A stretch of 64,000 nt of DNA from Methanofollis liminatans DSM 4140. GTDB lineage: Archaea; Halobacteriota; Methanomicrobia; Methanomicrobiales; Methanofollaceae. Where the stretch lies: positions 1,515,099 through 1,579,098 of the forward strand of contig NZ_CM001555.1 of the NCBI RefSeq assembly GCF_000275865.1. Direction: 5' to 3'. The notes below the pieces were generated by a model. The model was not told the DNA's origin, did no database searches, and saw only the letters and a list, made by a program, of their open reading frames with translations. The position numbers were made by a program, and so were the translations under genes. Every line of letters starts with the position of its first letter. Position 1 is the first letter of the stretch. Of this stretch, positions 25,438 to 33,413 are shown one piece after another.

Positions 25438-25979
25438 ATCCTCTCGAAGTTGCGGAAGACGAGGTCGCCGTTCTCGGTATGGCTCACCTCAGGATGCCAC
25501 TGCACCCCGTACAGCCGCTCTTCCGGGCGCCCCATCGCCTCGACCGGGCAGATATCGGAAGCGGCATAGACCGAGAAGCCGGCCGGCACCGCCTTCACCT
25601 CGTCGGCATGCGAAGCCCAGACCCGGATCTGTTCCGGGTAACCGGCAAGGATCTCGCTCTCCTGTGCGATCCGGACACAGACTCCACCGTAACCCCCGTG
25701 AGATCCCGGCCCGACAGAACCGCCCCGCGCCGTAGCGATGATATGGAGACCAAGGCAGATGCCGAGCACCGGCAGCCCGAGGTCAAGGTATTCGGCGCAG
25801 TTGCCGGCGCGCTCAAGGGATGGCCCGCCCCCCAGGATGATCCCGCGGCACCCGCTCGCCACCTCGGACGGAGGGGTGGTGTTCGGGACCATCTTCACCT
25901 CGATCTCCATATCCCGGAGTTTGCGGTGGATAAGGTGGTTGAATTGCCCATGGTTGTTCACGACAAAAATGGGAAGCAT
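25425..25979 (-). CDS. guaAA: GMP synthase, glutamine amidotransferase subunit
   Basis: 184 residues, the stand-alone amidotransferase typical of archaeal two-subunit GMP synthases. Nucleophile elbow GICLGLHII (Cys75) and the His-Glu of WHPEVSHTENG complete the triad; IILGGGPSLERAG forms the oxyanion strand. It supplies ammonia to the ATP-pyrophosphatase subunit GuaAB, which is not in this window. ATG at 25979 has no clear ribosome-binding site, and a GCTATTAC element about 25 bp upstream suggests a leaderless transcript. Confidence 0.93.
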   Translation of the reverse strand: MLPIFVVNNHGQFNHLIHRKLRDMEIEVKMVPNTTPPSEVASGCRGIILGGGPSLERAGNCAEYLDLGLPVLGICLGLHIIATARGGSVGPGSHGGYGGVCVRIAQESEILAGYPEQIRVWASHADEVKAVPAGFSVYAASDICPVEAMGRPEERLYGVQWHPEVSHTENGDLVFRNFERICGL

Positions 25980-26015
25980 TAAAAAAGTATGGTAGTATCA
26001 GGGTAATAGCCTTTG

Positions 26016-27026
26016 TCAGCGGAATGAGAGCACCGTCGAGAGGATCGCCGACCTGATCTCCTCGTCGGTGCGGCCCATGAGGCGGGCAAGGAACATGGCC
26101 CCGCCCGCACCCATCCCTTCCTTCACCTCGCCCTCGCAGTAGCGCGCAAGCCCGGCATCGCCGATGGTGTCGAAGCCCGGGTCCACATAATAGGCCCTTG
26201 CCCCGACAGCCGCCGCCACCGCCTCGAAGTTCGCCGAGGGGTCGGCGCGCACGTAGGCCGTGGTGACGAGCGGGGCCATCTCTTTTCCCAGCCCCTTTAA
26301 GATTGCATCGACGGCGAGCATCTGCGTGCCGCCCGCCAGCACCACCGCTCCGGAAAAGGCGCTTACAATCCCGGCGGCGACCGGCATCATCGGATCGCCG
26401 CCGATACGCACCACGTCGAGGGGATCGGTGATCCCGGCATCATCCACGCGGCCCTGCACCGCCCGGCAGACCTCTTCCTTCAGCGCAACCGGGTTGTTCA
26501 CAAAGCTGCTCGAGACCCGGGCGTCGTAGCCGAGGGCGCGCAGGACGCAGAGGGCCGTCGTCGTCCCGCCGGGGACGCACTCCGCGAGCACCAGGAGGTC
26601 GGCGCACCGCGAGAGGTGGCGGCCGACCCCTTCGCCGGCGGCAAAGAGCGCCCGCGCCTTCGGCACCGCATCAGTCTCGCGGGGGTCGGCGCCGGGTTCG
26701 CCGTAGACGTCCAGGCAGGGGACAGTCGGGCGGTTGTACATCCCGGCGTTGATGAAGACCGGATCGATCCCGCAGAGGGTCGTCATCGAGCGGGTGATCA
26801 CCGCCGGCGTCGGGCAGTTCGTCGGGGTGTTGGGCTTGTAGCCCATCGAGTGGATCGCCCCCTTCGTGATCAGTTCGGCGTCCAGGATCGGGGTGAAGAC
26901 GGTCCGCGCAGGCGTGGACCCGGCCCCTGAGATGCCCGGGACCATCGAGAGGGCGGTGTTTCCGAGAACGGCCGCAAAGAGCGGCCGCGTGAACTCGAAC
27001 GAGGGATTGTCGGAGAGAAATGCCAT
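26016..27026 (-). CDS. cobT: Archaeal CobT-like nicotinate-nucleotide phosphoribosyltransferase
   Basis: 336 residues of the archaeal CobT-like (TIGR00303/UPF0284) family: GISGAGSTPARTVFTPILDAE, DVYGEPGADPRE, LVLAECVPGGTTTALCVL and VRIGGDPMMPVAAGI are recognisable blocks. The enzyme transfers the phosphoribosyl group of nicotinate mononucleotide to the lower-ligand base, giving an alpha-ribotide for CobZ and CobS, encoded just across a 38-bp divergent promoter. ATG at 27026 was preferred over 27053, which lies within the promoter. Which base it uses in this organism is not visible. Confidence 0.9.
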   Translation of the reverse strand: MAFLSDNPSFEFTRPLFAAVLGNTALSMVPGISGAGSTPARTVFTPILDAELITKGAIHSMGYKPNTPTNCPTPAVITRSMTTLCGIDPVFINAGMYNRPTVPCLDVYGEPGADPRETDAVPKARALFAAGEGVGRHLSRCADLLVLAECVPGGTTTALCVLRALGYDARVSSSFVNNPVALKEEVCRAVQGRVDDAGITDPLDVVRIGGDPMMPVAAGIVSAFSGAVVLAGGTQMLAVDAILKGLGKEMAPLVTTAYVRADPSANFEAVAAAVGARAYYVDPGFDTIGDAGLARYCEGEVKEGMGAGGAMFLARLMGRTDEEIRSAILSTVLSFR

Positions 27027-27064
27027 ATCAATGTATATAGAGGATAGACCCAAAAAATTTCCTT
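27027..27064. promoter_or_regulatory. Compact divergent promoter, cobT / cobZ-cobS
   Basis: Only 38 bp separate the two ATGs. On the plus strand GTATATAGA (about 27033-27041) lies some 25-30 bp before the cobZ ATG. On the minus strand AAATTTTTTGG (about 27050-27060) lies about 25-30 bp before the cobT ATG. Each TATA-like element is therefore at leaderless distance from its gene, and the two core promoters interleave. Confidence 0.5.
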
Positions 27065-27508
27065 ATGTTTGAGATCGAGGAGCGGCTCGAAAAAAAAGGG
27101 ATCACGACCGACGCCATCGTCGAAGCCGGGATGGCCCTGTACGTGCCCCACGGCATGAGCCCTGAAGCGGCGCGGGAACGGCTGTGGGAGCGGATCGCCG
27201 CCTCGTACCTGGACCCGAACATCTCGTCACTCCTCCTCGGCGCCGTTCTCCTCGAAGAAGAACTCTATGACCGCAGGAAGAACTCGGAGATCGCCGACGA
27301 CCCGGTCTTTCTCCTCTCAGACGAGATCATCGGAATGGCGATCGCCGAGATTATCGGCGGGATCTACGCCCGTTTCGAGTTCACCAGGTACGACCAGAAA
27401 AAGCCCGGCATCCTGGGCGAACTCGGACCCTTCCTGGACGACGCCGTCGCCGGACTGATCGCAGGGAATACATCGAGGCTGTACTCAGAATGTTTCTCGA
27501 ACCTGTAA
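27065..27508 (+). CDS. cobZ: Alpha-ribazole-5'-phosphate phosphatase, CobZ type (PgpA-like)
   Basis: 147 residues. The C-terminal half (FLLSDEIIGMAIAEIIGG then GELGPFLDDAVAGLIAG) carries the acidic pattern of the PgpA phosphatase fold, as in Methanosarcina CobZ, a non-orthologous replacement of bacterial CobC. It would dephosphorylate the alpha-ribazole phosphate made by CobT. Supporting context: it overlaps cobS by 19 bp and is divergent from cobT. Likely translated from a leaderless mRNA. Confidence 0.85.
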   Translation: MFEIEERLEKKGITTDAIVEAGMALYVPHGMSPEAARERLWERIAASYLDPNISSLLLGAVLLEEELYDRRKNSEIADDPVFLLSDEIIGMAIAEIIGGIYARFEFTRYDQKKPGILGELGPFLDDAVAGLIAGNTSRLYSECFSNL

Positions 27509-28203
27509 GAGCGCTGCTGCAGTTCTGCACCGTCCTCCCCCTCGGACGGCCGGCAGATTTCGACGCCTTCGCCAGGCACACCTGGCTCTACCCGCTGGCC
27601 GGCTGGGTCACCGGCGGCGTCGCGGCAGCCATCGCCCTCCTCCTTTCCGGCCACCCCGGCATTGCTGCCGCTGCCGCCGTCGCCGCCGCCATTATCATCT
27701 CGGGAGGAAACCACTTCGACGGCCTCCTCGACCTCGGGGACGGGCTGATGGCCCATGGGAGCCGGGAAAAGCGGATCGCCGCACTGACTGACCGCCAGAT
27801 CGGTGCCGGCGGCGTCGCCTGCGGCATCCTCATAACGATGCTTGCAGTCGTCGGCCTCGGGGAGGCGTGGAGCGTCGGCCTCGCCGTCCTGACCGCAGAG
27901 GTCTGCGCAAAACTGGCCATGGCATGGATCACCGCGCTTGGCGCGCCGTTCCACGACGGGATCCACGCATATCTCCACGGTTTTTCCCGGCCGCACTTTA
28001 TCCTGCTCGCACTGCTGCCCGTCCTTCCGCTCCTTCTGCTCATATCCCCGTTCGATCTGGGAAAAGCGATTGCTGCCACCGGCGTCGTCGTCCTGATCCT
28101 GCTGGGAACCGCCCGCCATCTCTTCGGCGGGGTGAACGGGGACGTGGCCGGGGCGTCAAACGAGATCGTCAGGGCCGCCGTCATCATCGCCCTCGTCCTC
28201 TAG
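27490..28203 (+). CDS. cobS: Adenosylcobinamide-GDP ribazoletransferase
   Basis: 237 residues, polytopic membrane protein. FCTVLPLGRPADFDAFARHT at the start and the catalytic metal-binding block GGNHFDGLLDLGDGLMAHGS with DRQIGAGGV are the CobS signature; the end has GVNGDVAGASNEIVRA. It joins the nucleotide loop to adenosylcobinamide-GDP at the membrane, the last main step of B12 assembly. ATG at 27490 lies inside cobZ (19 bp overlap). Confidence 0.96.
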   Translation: MFLEPVRALLQFCTVLPLGRPADFDAFARHTWLYPLAGWVTGGVAAAIALLLSGHPGIAAAAAVAAAIIISGGNHFDGLLDLGDGLMAHGSREKRIAALTDRQIGAGGVACGILITMLAVVGLGEAWSVGLAVLTAEVCAKLAMAWITALGAPFHDGIHAYLHGFSRPHFILLALLPVLPLLLLISPFDLGKAIAATGVVVLILLGTARHLFGGVNGDVAGASNEIVRAAVIIALVL

Positions 28204-28237
28204 GCGCATACACCTTTTTATCATCCGGCCATAGTGT

Positions 28238-29110
28238 ATGGTGATGATGCAGGGAAGGTCCATTCATACGCGCGGCGGTGTGATCACCGAGATCGATCCG
28301 GATTTCTGTGCCATTCGTCTCCGCCTGCCGGCAGGGATTCTCCCGGTCGAAAAGATGACCGGAATTGTGGAGATAGCAAAAAAATACGGCTGCAAGGAGG
28401 TGCATCTTACCACCCGCCAGACGATGGAGATTCCGCACGTCGATCCATCCAGACTTGAAGAGATCGTGAAGGATCTCGAAGCGAACGGCACCCCTCTCGG
28501 TTCGGAACACGAGGAAGTTGTCAATATCATCGCCTGCCCCGGAACGGCGCAGTGCAAGTACGCCAATATCGAGACCTTCGGTCTGGCAAAAAAGATCGAC
28601 GAGCGGGTCTTCGGCAAGGAAACCCCCATACGGGTGAGGATCTCGATCTCAGGCTGCCCGAACGCATGCACAAGCCCGGTGCTCAACGAGATCGGGGTCG
28701 TCGGCCGCATTCGCCCGGTACGGGTCGCGGGCATGTGCACCGGCTGCGGCACCTGTGCCGAGTACTGCAGGGAGAAGGCGATCACCATCAAGAACGGGAT
28801 CTCAGAACTGATCCCCGAACGCTGCGTCCAGTGCGGCATCTGCGTCCAGTCCTGTCCCTTCGACCTACTGAAGTCCGAGTACCGCCACTACCTGATCACC
28901 GTCGGGGGGAGGCGGGGGCGCCATCCGGCGCAGGGACGGGAACTCGTGTGCGTCGAACGGGAAGAAGACGTGGTGGAAGTCATCGACCGGATCGTCTACT
29001 GGATCTACAGAACCGCATGGAGCGGGCGGCACCTCGCCGACCAGCTCGACGATATCGACTTCGAAGCCTTCAGAAAAAAGATCAGGGAAGAGTTCAGCGC
29101 CGGTACATAG
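28238..29110 (+). CDS. Siroheme/4Fe-4S sulfite-reductase-like protein with ferredoxin domain
   Basis: 290 residues. After a short ferredoxin-like half-domain (CAIRLRLPAGILPVEKMTG … TTRQTMEIPHV) comes the siroheme-Fe4S ligand set CPGTAQC (Cx5C) and CPNAC (Cx3C), then two [4Fe-4S] motifs CTGCGTCAEYC and CVQCGICVQSC. This is the layout of the small Dsr-like proteins (Dsr-LP) of methanogens, much shorter than DsrA/B or Fsr. The substrate is unknown; sulfite and nitrite are candidates. A CTTTTTATC element sits about 20 bp upstream of the ATG at 28238; ATGs at 28244 and 28247 are alternative starts. Its 3' end overlaps the convergent small gene by 17 bp. Confidence 0.9.
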   Translation: MVMMQGRSIHTRGGVITEIDPDFCAIRLRLPAGILPVEKMTGIVEIAKKYGCKEVHLTTRQTMEIPHVDPSRLEEIVKDLEANGTPLGSEHEEVVNIIACPGTAQCKYANIETFGLAKKIDERVFGKETPIRVRISISGCPNACTSPVLNEIGVVGRIRPVRVAGMCTGCGTCAEYCREKAITIKNGISELIPERCVQCGICVQSCPFDLLKSEYRHYLITVGGRRGRHPAQGRELVCVEREEDVVEVIDRIVYWIYRTAWSGRHLADQLDDIDFEAFRKKIREEFSAGT

Positions 29111-29396
29111 AGGCAAAACCGGCGCCCGCATCGTCCGAGCACTCGATCGAATCCCCGTCCCGCACAAGGGAGTTGAACATCATGGCGGCGTTGAGGAGGC
29201 TCTCGTCAATCCCGGCCCCGCCGCGTGCGCCTTTCATTGCCTGCTGCTGGGGAGAGGGGAGCACCCTTTTTCCCACCCGCACGCCGGCACAGTGCTTGCA
29301 ATAGGCGCAGTGGCTGTGCACCGAGACCTCCCCCTGTGCGCAGGCGACGGTGACCCGGTCTTTCTCAGTATTGCGGTGAAATTCCAGTGTTTTCAT
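29094..29396 (-). CDS. Small cysteine-motif hypothetical protein
   Basis: 100 residues, not recognised. The first half contains CAYCKHC (CxxCxxC, with HSH just before it), typical of a small metal site, and a further Cys at position 19 and near the C-terminus (SIECSDD). There is no TM or signal sequence. It is convergent with the sulfite-reductase-like gene and overlaps its 3' end by 17 bp. It is upstream and divergent from aEF1A, with about 175 bp between. Codon use looks normal, which supports a real gene, but no family name can be given. Confidence 0.6.
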   Translation of the reverse strand: MKTLEFHRNTEKDRVTVACAQGEVSVHSHCAYCKHCAGVRVGKRVLPSPQQQAMKGARGGAGIDESLLNAAMMFNSLVRDGDSIECSDDAGAGFASMYRR

Positions 29397-29488
29397 AGGT
29401 CACTGAGTGTTTGTACGATCAGACATTTGAGCATGTCGATACTCTTCGATAAACCCTCCATTGCACAGAGAAGAGGCGTATCGAAATG

Positions 29489-29500
29489 ATTTATATAGAT
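29489..29500 (+). promoter_or_regulatory. TATA-box promoter of the aEF1A-S10 transcript
   Basis: ATTTATATAG preceded by the purine-rich TCGAAATG (BRE-like) is the best archaeal core promoter in the window. A second AT-rich element (AATATATGATAC) lies at about 29509-29520. The first predicts initiation near 29515 and a leader of about 55 nt ending in the strong site GGAGGACTATCA before the ATG at 29573. Confidence 0.65.
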
Positions 29501-29572
29501 CGATGCCCAATATATGATACTCGCTTCAATCCGACTGTGTATGCAGTCTCATATTTGAGTGGAGGACTATCA

Positions 29573-30850
29573 ATGGCAACCGAAAAACCACACCTGAACC
29601 TTGCTGTCATCGGGCACATCGACCATGGGAAGTCGACCACCGTCGGCCGCCTGATGTTCGAGACAGGAGCTGTACCGCCCCATATCATTGAGAACTACAG
29701 GAAGGAGGCCGAGTCCAAGGGCAAGGGTTCCTTCGAGTTTGCATGGGTCATGGACAGCCTGAAAGAGGAGCGCGAGCGCGGTATCACCATCGATATCGCT
29801 CACAAGCGGTTCGACACGGCAAAGTACTACTTTACCGTCGTAGACTGCCCGGGTCACCGTGACTTCGTCAAGAACATGATCACCGGTGCCTCCCAGGCAG
29901 ATGCAGCACTCCTCATTGTCGCCGCTCCCGACGGCGTCATGGAACAGACGAAGGAGCACGTCTTCCTCTCCAGGACCCTCGGCATCACGCAGCTGATCGT
30001 CGGCATCAACAAGATGGACGCCGCCGACTACTCCGAGAAGCGCTACAACGAGGTCAAGGAGCAGCTCTCGCAGCTTCTGAAGATGGTCGGCTTCAAGCCC
30101 TCCGAAGTCCCGTTCATCCCGATGTCCTCGTTCGCGGGCGTCAACATCTCGAAGAAGTCCCCGGAGACCCCGTGGTACACCGGCCCGACCGTCCTCGAGG
30201 CGCTCGACCTCCTGAAGGAGCCCGAGAAGCCGACGACCCTGCCGTTCCGTCTCCCGATCCAGGACGTCTACTCGATCTCCGGCGTCGGCACCGTGCCCGT
30301 CGGCCGTATCGAGACCGGCGTCATGAAGAAGGGTATGAAGGTCGCCTTCATGCCGGCAAACGTCAACGGCGAAGTCAAGTCGATTGAGATGCACCACGAG
30401 GAAGTCCCCGAGGCGCTGCCCGGCGACAACGTCGGCTTCAACGTCCGTGGCGTCGGCAAGAACGATATCCGCCGCGGCGACGTCTGTGGTCCGGTTGAGC
30501 TTCCGCCGACCGTTGCCGAGGAGTTCACCGCACAGATCGTCGTGCTCCACCACCCGAGCGCGATCACCGTCGGCTACACCCCGGTCTTCCACTGCCACAC
30601 GTCCCAGATCGCCTGCACCTTCACCGAACTCGTGAAGAAGCTCGATCCGCGCACCGGTCAGGTCAAGGAAGAGAACCCGACCTTCCTCAAGACCGGCGAT
30701 GCGGCGATCGTCAAGATCCGCCCGACCCGCCCGATGGTCATTGAGAAGATCAAGGAGATCCCGCAGCTCGGCCGCTTCGCGATCCGTGATATGGGCGCAA
30801 CCATTGCAGCCGGCATGTGCATCGACATCCAGGCAAAGCAGATGAGATAA
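29573..30850 (+). CDS. tuf: Translation elongation factor aEF1A (EF-Tu)
   Basis: 425 residues, full length. G-domain motifs: GHIDHGKST (P-loop), [19 protein letters not shown] and NKMDAADY; the beta-barrel domains follow, with [15 protein letters not shown] near the end. It delivers aminoacyl-tRNA to the ribosome. ATG at 29573 follows GGAGGACTATCA; the 29 upstream in-frame codons cross the promoter and are not translated. It is 23 bp upstream of S10, the conserved archaeal tuf-rps10 pair. Confidence 0.98.
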   Translation: MATEKPHLNLAVIGHIDHGKSTTVGRLMFETGAVPPHIIENYRKEAESKGKGSFEFAWVMDSLKEERERGITIDIAHKRFDTAKYYFTVVDCPGHRDFVKNMITGASQADAALLIVAAPDGVMEQTKEHVFLSRTLGITQLIVGINKMDAADYSEKRYNEVKEQLSQLLKMVGFKPSEVPFIPMSSFAGVNISKKSPETPWYTGPTVLEALDLLKEPEKPTTLPFRLPIQDVYSISGVGTVPVGRIETGVMKKGMKVAFMPANVNGEVKSIEMHHEEVPEALPGDNVGFNVRGVGKNDIRRGDVCGPVELPPTVAEEFTAQIVVLHHPSAITVGYTPVFHCHTSQIACTFTELVKKLDPRTGQVKEENPTFLKTGDAAIVKIRPTRPMVIEKIKEIPQLGRFAIRDMGATIAAGMCIDIQAKQMR

Positions 30851-30873
30851 GTTTGTTGTTGAGGTGAAGGTCT

Positions 30874-31182
30874 ATGCAAAAAGCCAGAATACGCCTTTCG
30901 GGGACAGATTACGACAAAGTCGAGATGGTCTGTGACAGGATACGGGAGATTGCAGAGCGGACAGGCGTCAATCTGGCAGGGCCTATCCCCCTCCCGACAA
31001 AGAGGCTTGTTGTCCCGGTCAGAAAAAGCCCTGACGGCGAGGGGACGGCAACCTGGGATCGCTGGCAGATGCGCGTGCACAAGCGGCTCATTGACATCGA
31101 CGCTGACGAGCGTGCTCTCAGACAGCTGATGCGTATTCAGGTGCCGAAAGATATCGGCATCGAGATCGTGCTGGAGAGTTGA
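30874..31182 (+). CDS. rpsJ: 30S ribosomal protein S10
   Basis: 102 residues, the archaeal length, with the conserved [21 protein letters not shown] and [12 protein letters not shown] segments and the ending [24 protein letters not shown] ribosome-binding site precedes ATG 30874. It is cotranscribed with tuf. A perfect hairpin with a T tract follows 45 bp after its stop, inside the beginning of the next gene. Confidence 0.98.
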   Translation: MQKARIRLSGTDYDKVEMVCDRIREIAERTGVNLAGPIPLPTKRLVVPVRKSPDGEGTATWDRWQMRVHKRLIDIDADERALRQLMRIQVPKDIGIEIVLES

Positions 31183-31186
31183 TGCT

Positions 31187-32782
31187 GTGAGCGGCAGTTC
31201 AGCCGCCGGATTTGCCATTCGAATCCAAAAATCTCTCTCAACAGAGAGATTTTTTTTTTGTATCCTGATCCTCGCGGCGGTCCTGCGGTTCGCATTCCTG
31301 GATTTAAAACTCTTTCACCATGACGAGGCGATCCACGCCTGGTTCTCGTACAAACTCCTGACCACCGGCGTCTATGTGTACGATCCCTCCTTCCACGGCC
31401 CGCTGCTCTACTATGTAACGGCCGGGATGTTTGCCCTCCTGGGCGACGCCGACCTTGTCGGCCGGATCGTTCCCGCATTCCTCGGCACTCTCATCGTCGC
31501 CCTCGTCTATCCTCTCTACCGCCTCGGCTACCTCGATAGCAGGCAGACCCTGGTCGCCGCATTCTTCCTTGCGATCTCGCCGAACATGGTCTATTTCTCG
31601 CGGTTTCTCAGAAACGACATCTTTATTCTGTTTCTGACGTTTGTCCTCCTCCTCGCCCTGATCCTGTACCTGGAGAGAGGACAGGCCAGATATGCCATGA
31701 TCACAGCGGCGGCGGCGGGGCTCGGTCTTTCGTGCAAGGAAAACATGCCGATCGTTCTCGGGATCTTCGGGGTCTATCTCCTCTATCTTCTCTGGGCAGG
31801 AAAAGTCAAACTCCCCGCCCGCTGGAAGCGTGACCTCGCCCTGGGCGTCCTGGTCGCCGCCGGGATCATCGTCGTCTTCTACTCATCCTTCGGCGTCCAC
31901 CCCGACCGGGTGCTCACCTTCATCCCGGACGCCATCGGCCACTGGTGGGAGATGCACGAGCAGCAGCGGCTTGGCGGGCCGTTTTACTTCTACGTTCTCC
32001 TCCTCCTCCTCTACGAGCTCCCGATCCTCGTCCTCGCCATCGCCGGAACAGTCCAGTTCCTCATCGCGGGAAGAAAGGCGGCGAGCGCCGCCGTCCGCAG
32101 CATGCACGAGATCGTCGCGATCTCGCTGCAGCAGATCCGGAGCGTTCTGCCGGCGCCGCCATCCTTCGATAAGAAGGAGGAGTTTTTCCGTTTCTGTATC
32201 GTCTGGATGGCCCTCTCGATCGCGGCATATGCCTATATCGGCGAGAAGGTGCCGTGGCTCCTGATCCACCAGCTCCTGCCCCTGGTCTTTGTCGCTGCGT
32301 ATGCGATGACAGAGAAGAAGACTGTCATCGCCGTCGTCTCGAGCGTCTTTCTGGTCCTTGCCCTCTGGCACGTCGCCTATGTGCCTGCCGATGTGAACGA
32401 GCCGATCATGCAGGTCCAGAACTCCGAAGACATGCGGGAGGTGATGGCGCTGATCGACGGTTCGAACGCCGTTGCCATCGCATCCGACCGTTACTGGCCG
32501 CTGCCGTGGTACTACCGCGGCGACCGATCGGCGAACCTGAGTTATTTCGGCAAGAAGATCGATGAGGGAAGCATCGCGGCAGGAAACTACGATCTGGTCA
32601 TCGCCTCGGACGAGGACAGCTATCCCGCCCTCCCCGGTTACGAGAAGCGGACCTATAACCTCAACTACTGGTTCTCGTGGTACGACAACAAGGACCGCGT
32701 CCTTCAATATTACTTCCTCAGGGACGGGAAGATGGGCAATATGAAGATCGACGTCTTCGTGCCAGAACGGACCTCTGCCTGA
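31187..32782 (+). CDS. Agl23-like membrane protein (TIGR03663 family)
   Basis: 531 residues, 10 or more TM helices. The opening FLDLKLFHHDEAIHAWFSYK and FHGPLLYYVTAGMFALLGD is the DE-containing first loop of GT-C/ArnT-like proteins, and the set matches the TIGR03663 'flippase activity-associated Agl23' family linked to N-glycosylation. It ends with a soluble extracytoplasmic domain (about residues 405-531). The start is GTG at 31187, 4 bp after the S10 stop, with GGAG upstream. No ATG is available before the first TM helix. A terminator-like hairpin (31227-31259) falls within codons 14-25, which is odd. Confidence 0.87.
   Translation: MSGSSAAGFAIRIQKSLSTERFFFCILILAAVLRFAFLDLKLFHHDEAIHAWFSYKLLTTGVYVYDPSFHGPLLYYVTAGMFALLGDADLVGRIVPAFLGTLIVALVYPLYRLGYLDSRQTLVAAFFLAISPNMVYFSRFLRNDIFILFLTFVLLLALILYLERGQARYAMITAAAAGLGLSCKENMPIVLGIFGVYLLYLLWAGKVKLPARWKRDLALGVLVAAGIIVVFYSSFGVHPDRVLTFIPDAIGHWWEMHEQQRLGGPFYFYVLLLLLYELPILVLAIAGTVQFLIAGRKAASAAVRSMHEIVAISLQQIRSVLPAPPSFDKKEEFFRFCIVWMALSIAAYAYIGEKVPWLLIHQLLPLVFVAAYAMTEKKTVIAVVSSVFLVLALWHVAYVPADVNEPIMQVQNSEDMREVMALIDGSNAVAIASDRYWPLPWYYRGDRSANLSYFGKKIDEGSIAAGNYDLVIASDEDSYPALPGYEKRTYNLNYWFSWYDNKDRVLQYYFLRDGKMGNMKIDVFVPERTSA
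31227..31259 (+). terminator. Terminator-like perfect hairpin with T tract
   Basis: AAAAATCTCTCT (31227-31238), loop CAAC, AGAGAGATTTTT (31243-31254), continuing to a run of ten T ending at 31259. The 12-bp stem is perfect. By position it would end the tuf-S10 transcript, yet it lies within the first 25 codons of the following membrane-protein gene if that gene uses its only plausible start (GTG 31187). Confidence 0.6.
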
Positions 32783-32881
32783 AGGTCCCTCCTGGATCTT
32801 TTTTTCGGTTTTGATTTACCCCTCCGGAGTGGAGATGCGGGTCTGGGGGCGGCAGGTGTTGCGGGGGATGTCTGCTCGGAT
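32783..32881 (+). terminator. Short spacer with T-run terminator after the Agl23-like gene
   Basis: GGATCTTTTTTTCGGTTTTGATTT contains a seven-T run at about 32799-32805 and a second T-rich run just after, the usual archaeal termination signal, 17 bp after the stop codon. The remainder (to 32881) is GC-rich with no gene and leads into repeat locus B. Confidence 0.5.
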
Positions 32882-33350
32882 TTCTGGAGCCCTTACGTTC
32901 TCAGTGTGAAGATGTGGAAAATCGCTCTGAAGGTGGAGCGGATACCTCTCGGGGGCTCTTACCCCCCCGGACCCCTGCATGCGACTGCCCCTGGATGTGC
33001 GGGGGAAGGCAGGGCTGAGAATCCGTCGATGAAATATTCTGGATGGTCAGGCCGGGGCGCATTTGTGGGTTCCTGCCCCAATCGTATCCGGCGGGGGGTG
33101 GGTCGGGGGGCAGCCAGCCCCCCGGCAGGTGTCTGCACAGGCGTTCAGGAACCTTCACGCTCTCAGCACGAGGATGTGGAAAGAGATCTGATGGGTGAAG
33201 TGGACACCGCCCGGGGTTGCACCCCCTGACCCCCGTGAGCGAACTGTCCCTGACATGAGGGGACGGGCCGAGCGGTGTAGTTGCTGATGATGATTCTTGA
33301 TGGACGTGCCGGAGCATTTTGTGGGTTCCTCCCCCAATCATACATCTGGA
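32882..33350 (-). repeat. GC-rich repeat locus B (two tandem units)
   Basis: Reverse-complement copies of the family at 15794-16410. Heads begin near 33344 and 33087 on the minus strand, giving a period of 257 bp that matches the 255 bp of array A. Both heads are followed by tail type I; between them lies the GGGGGGCTGGCTGCCCCCC-type inverted repeat (about 33103-33122 on the plus strand). The second unit ends in TCAGAGCGATTTTCCACATC and ACTGAGAACGTAAGGGCTCC. It occupies the gap between two convergent genes. The small open frames across it are repeat-derived. Confidence 0.88.
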
Positions 33351-33413
33351 AAAAAACACCTGAAAAAAAAGAGATTGCGGATTGAACCGCCGGAATGCCG
33401 ACCGGATGGGGGG

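Noticed and set aside
29486-29572. Longer aEF1A with 29 extra N-terminal residues
   Set aside because: The extension crosses the TATA box, while ATG 29573 has a strong GGAGGACTATCA site and starts exactly at the conserved N-terminus.
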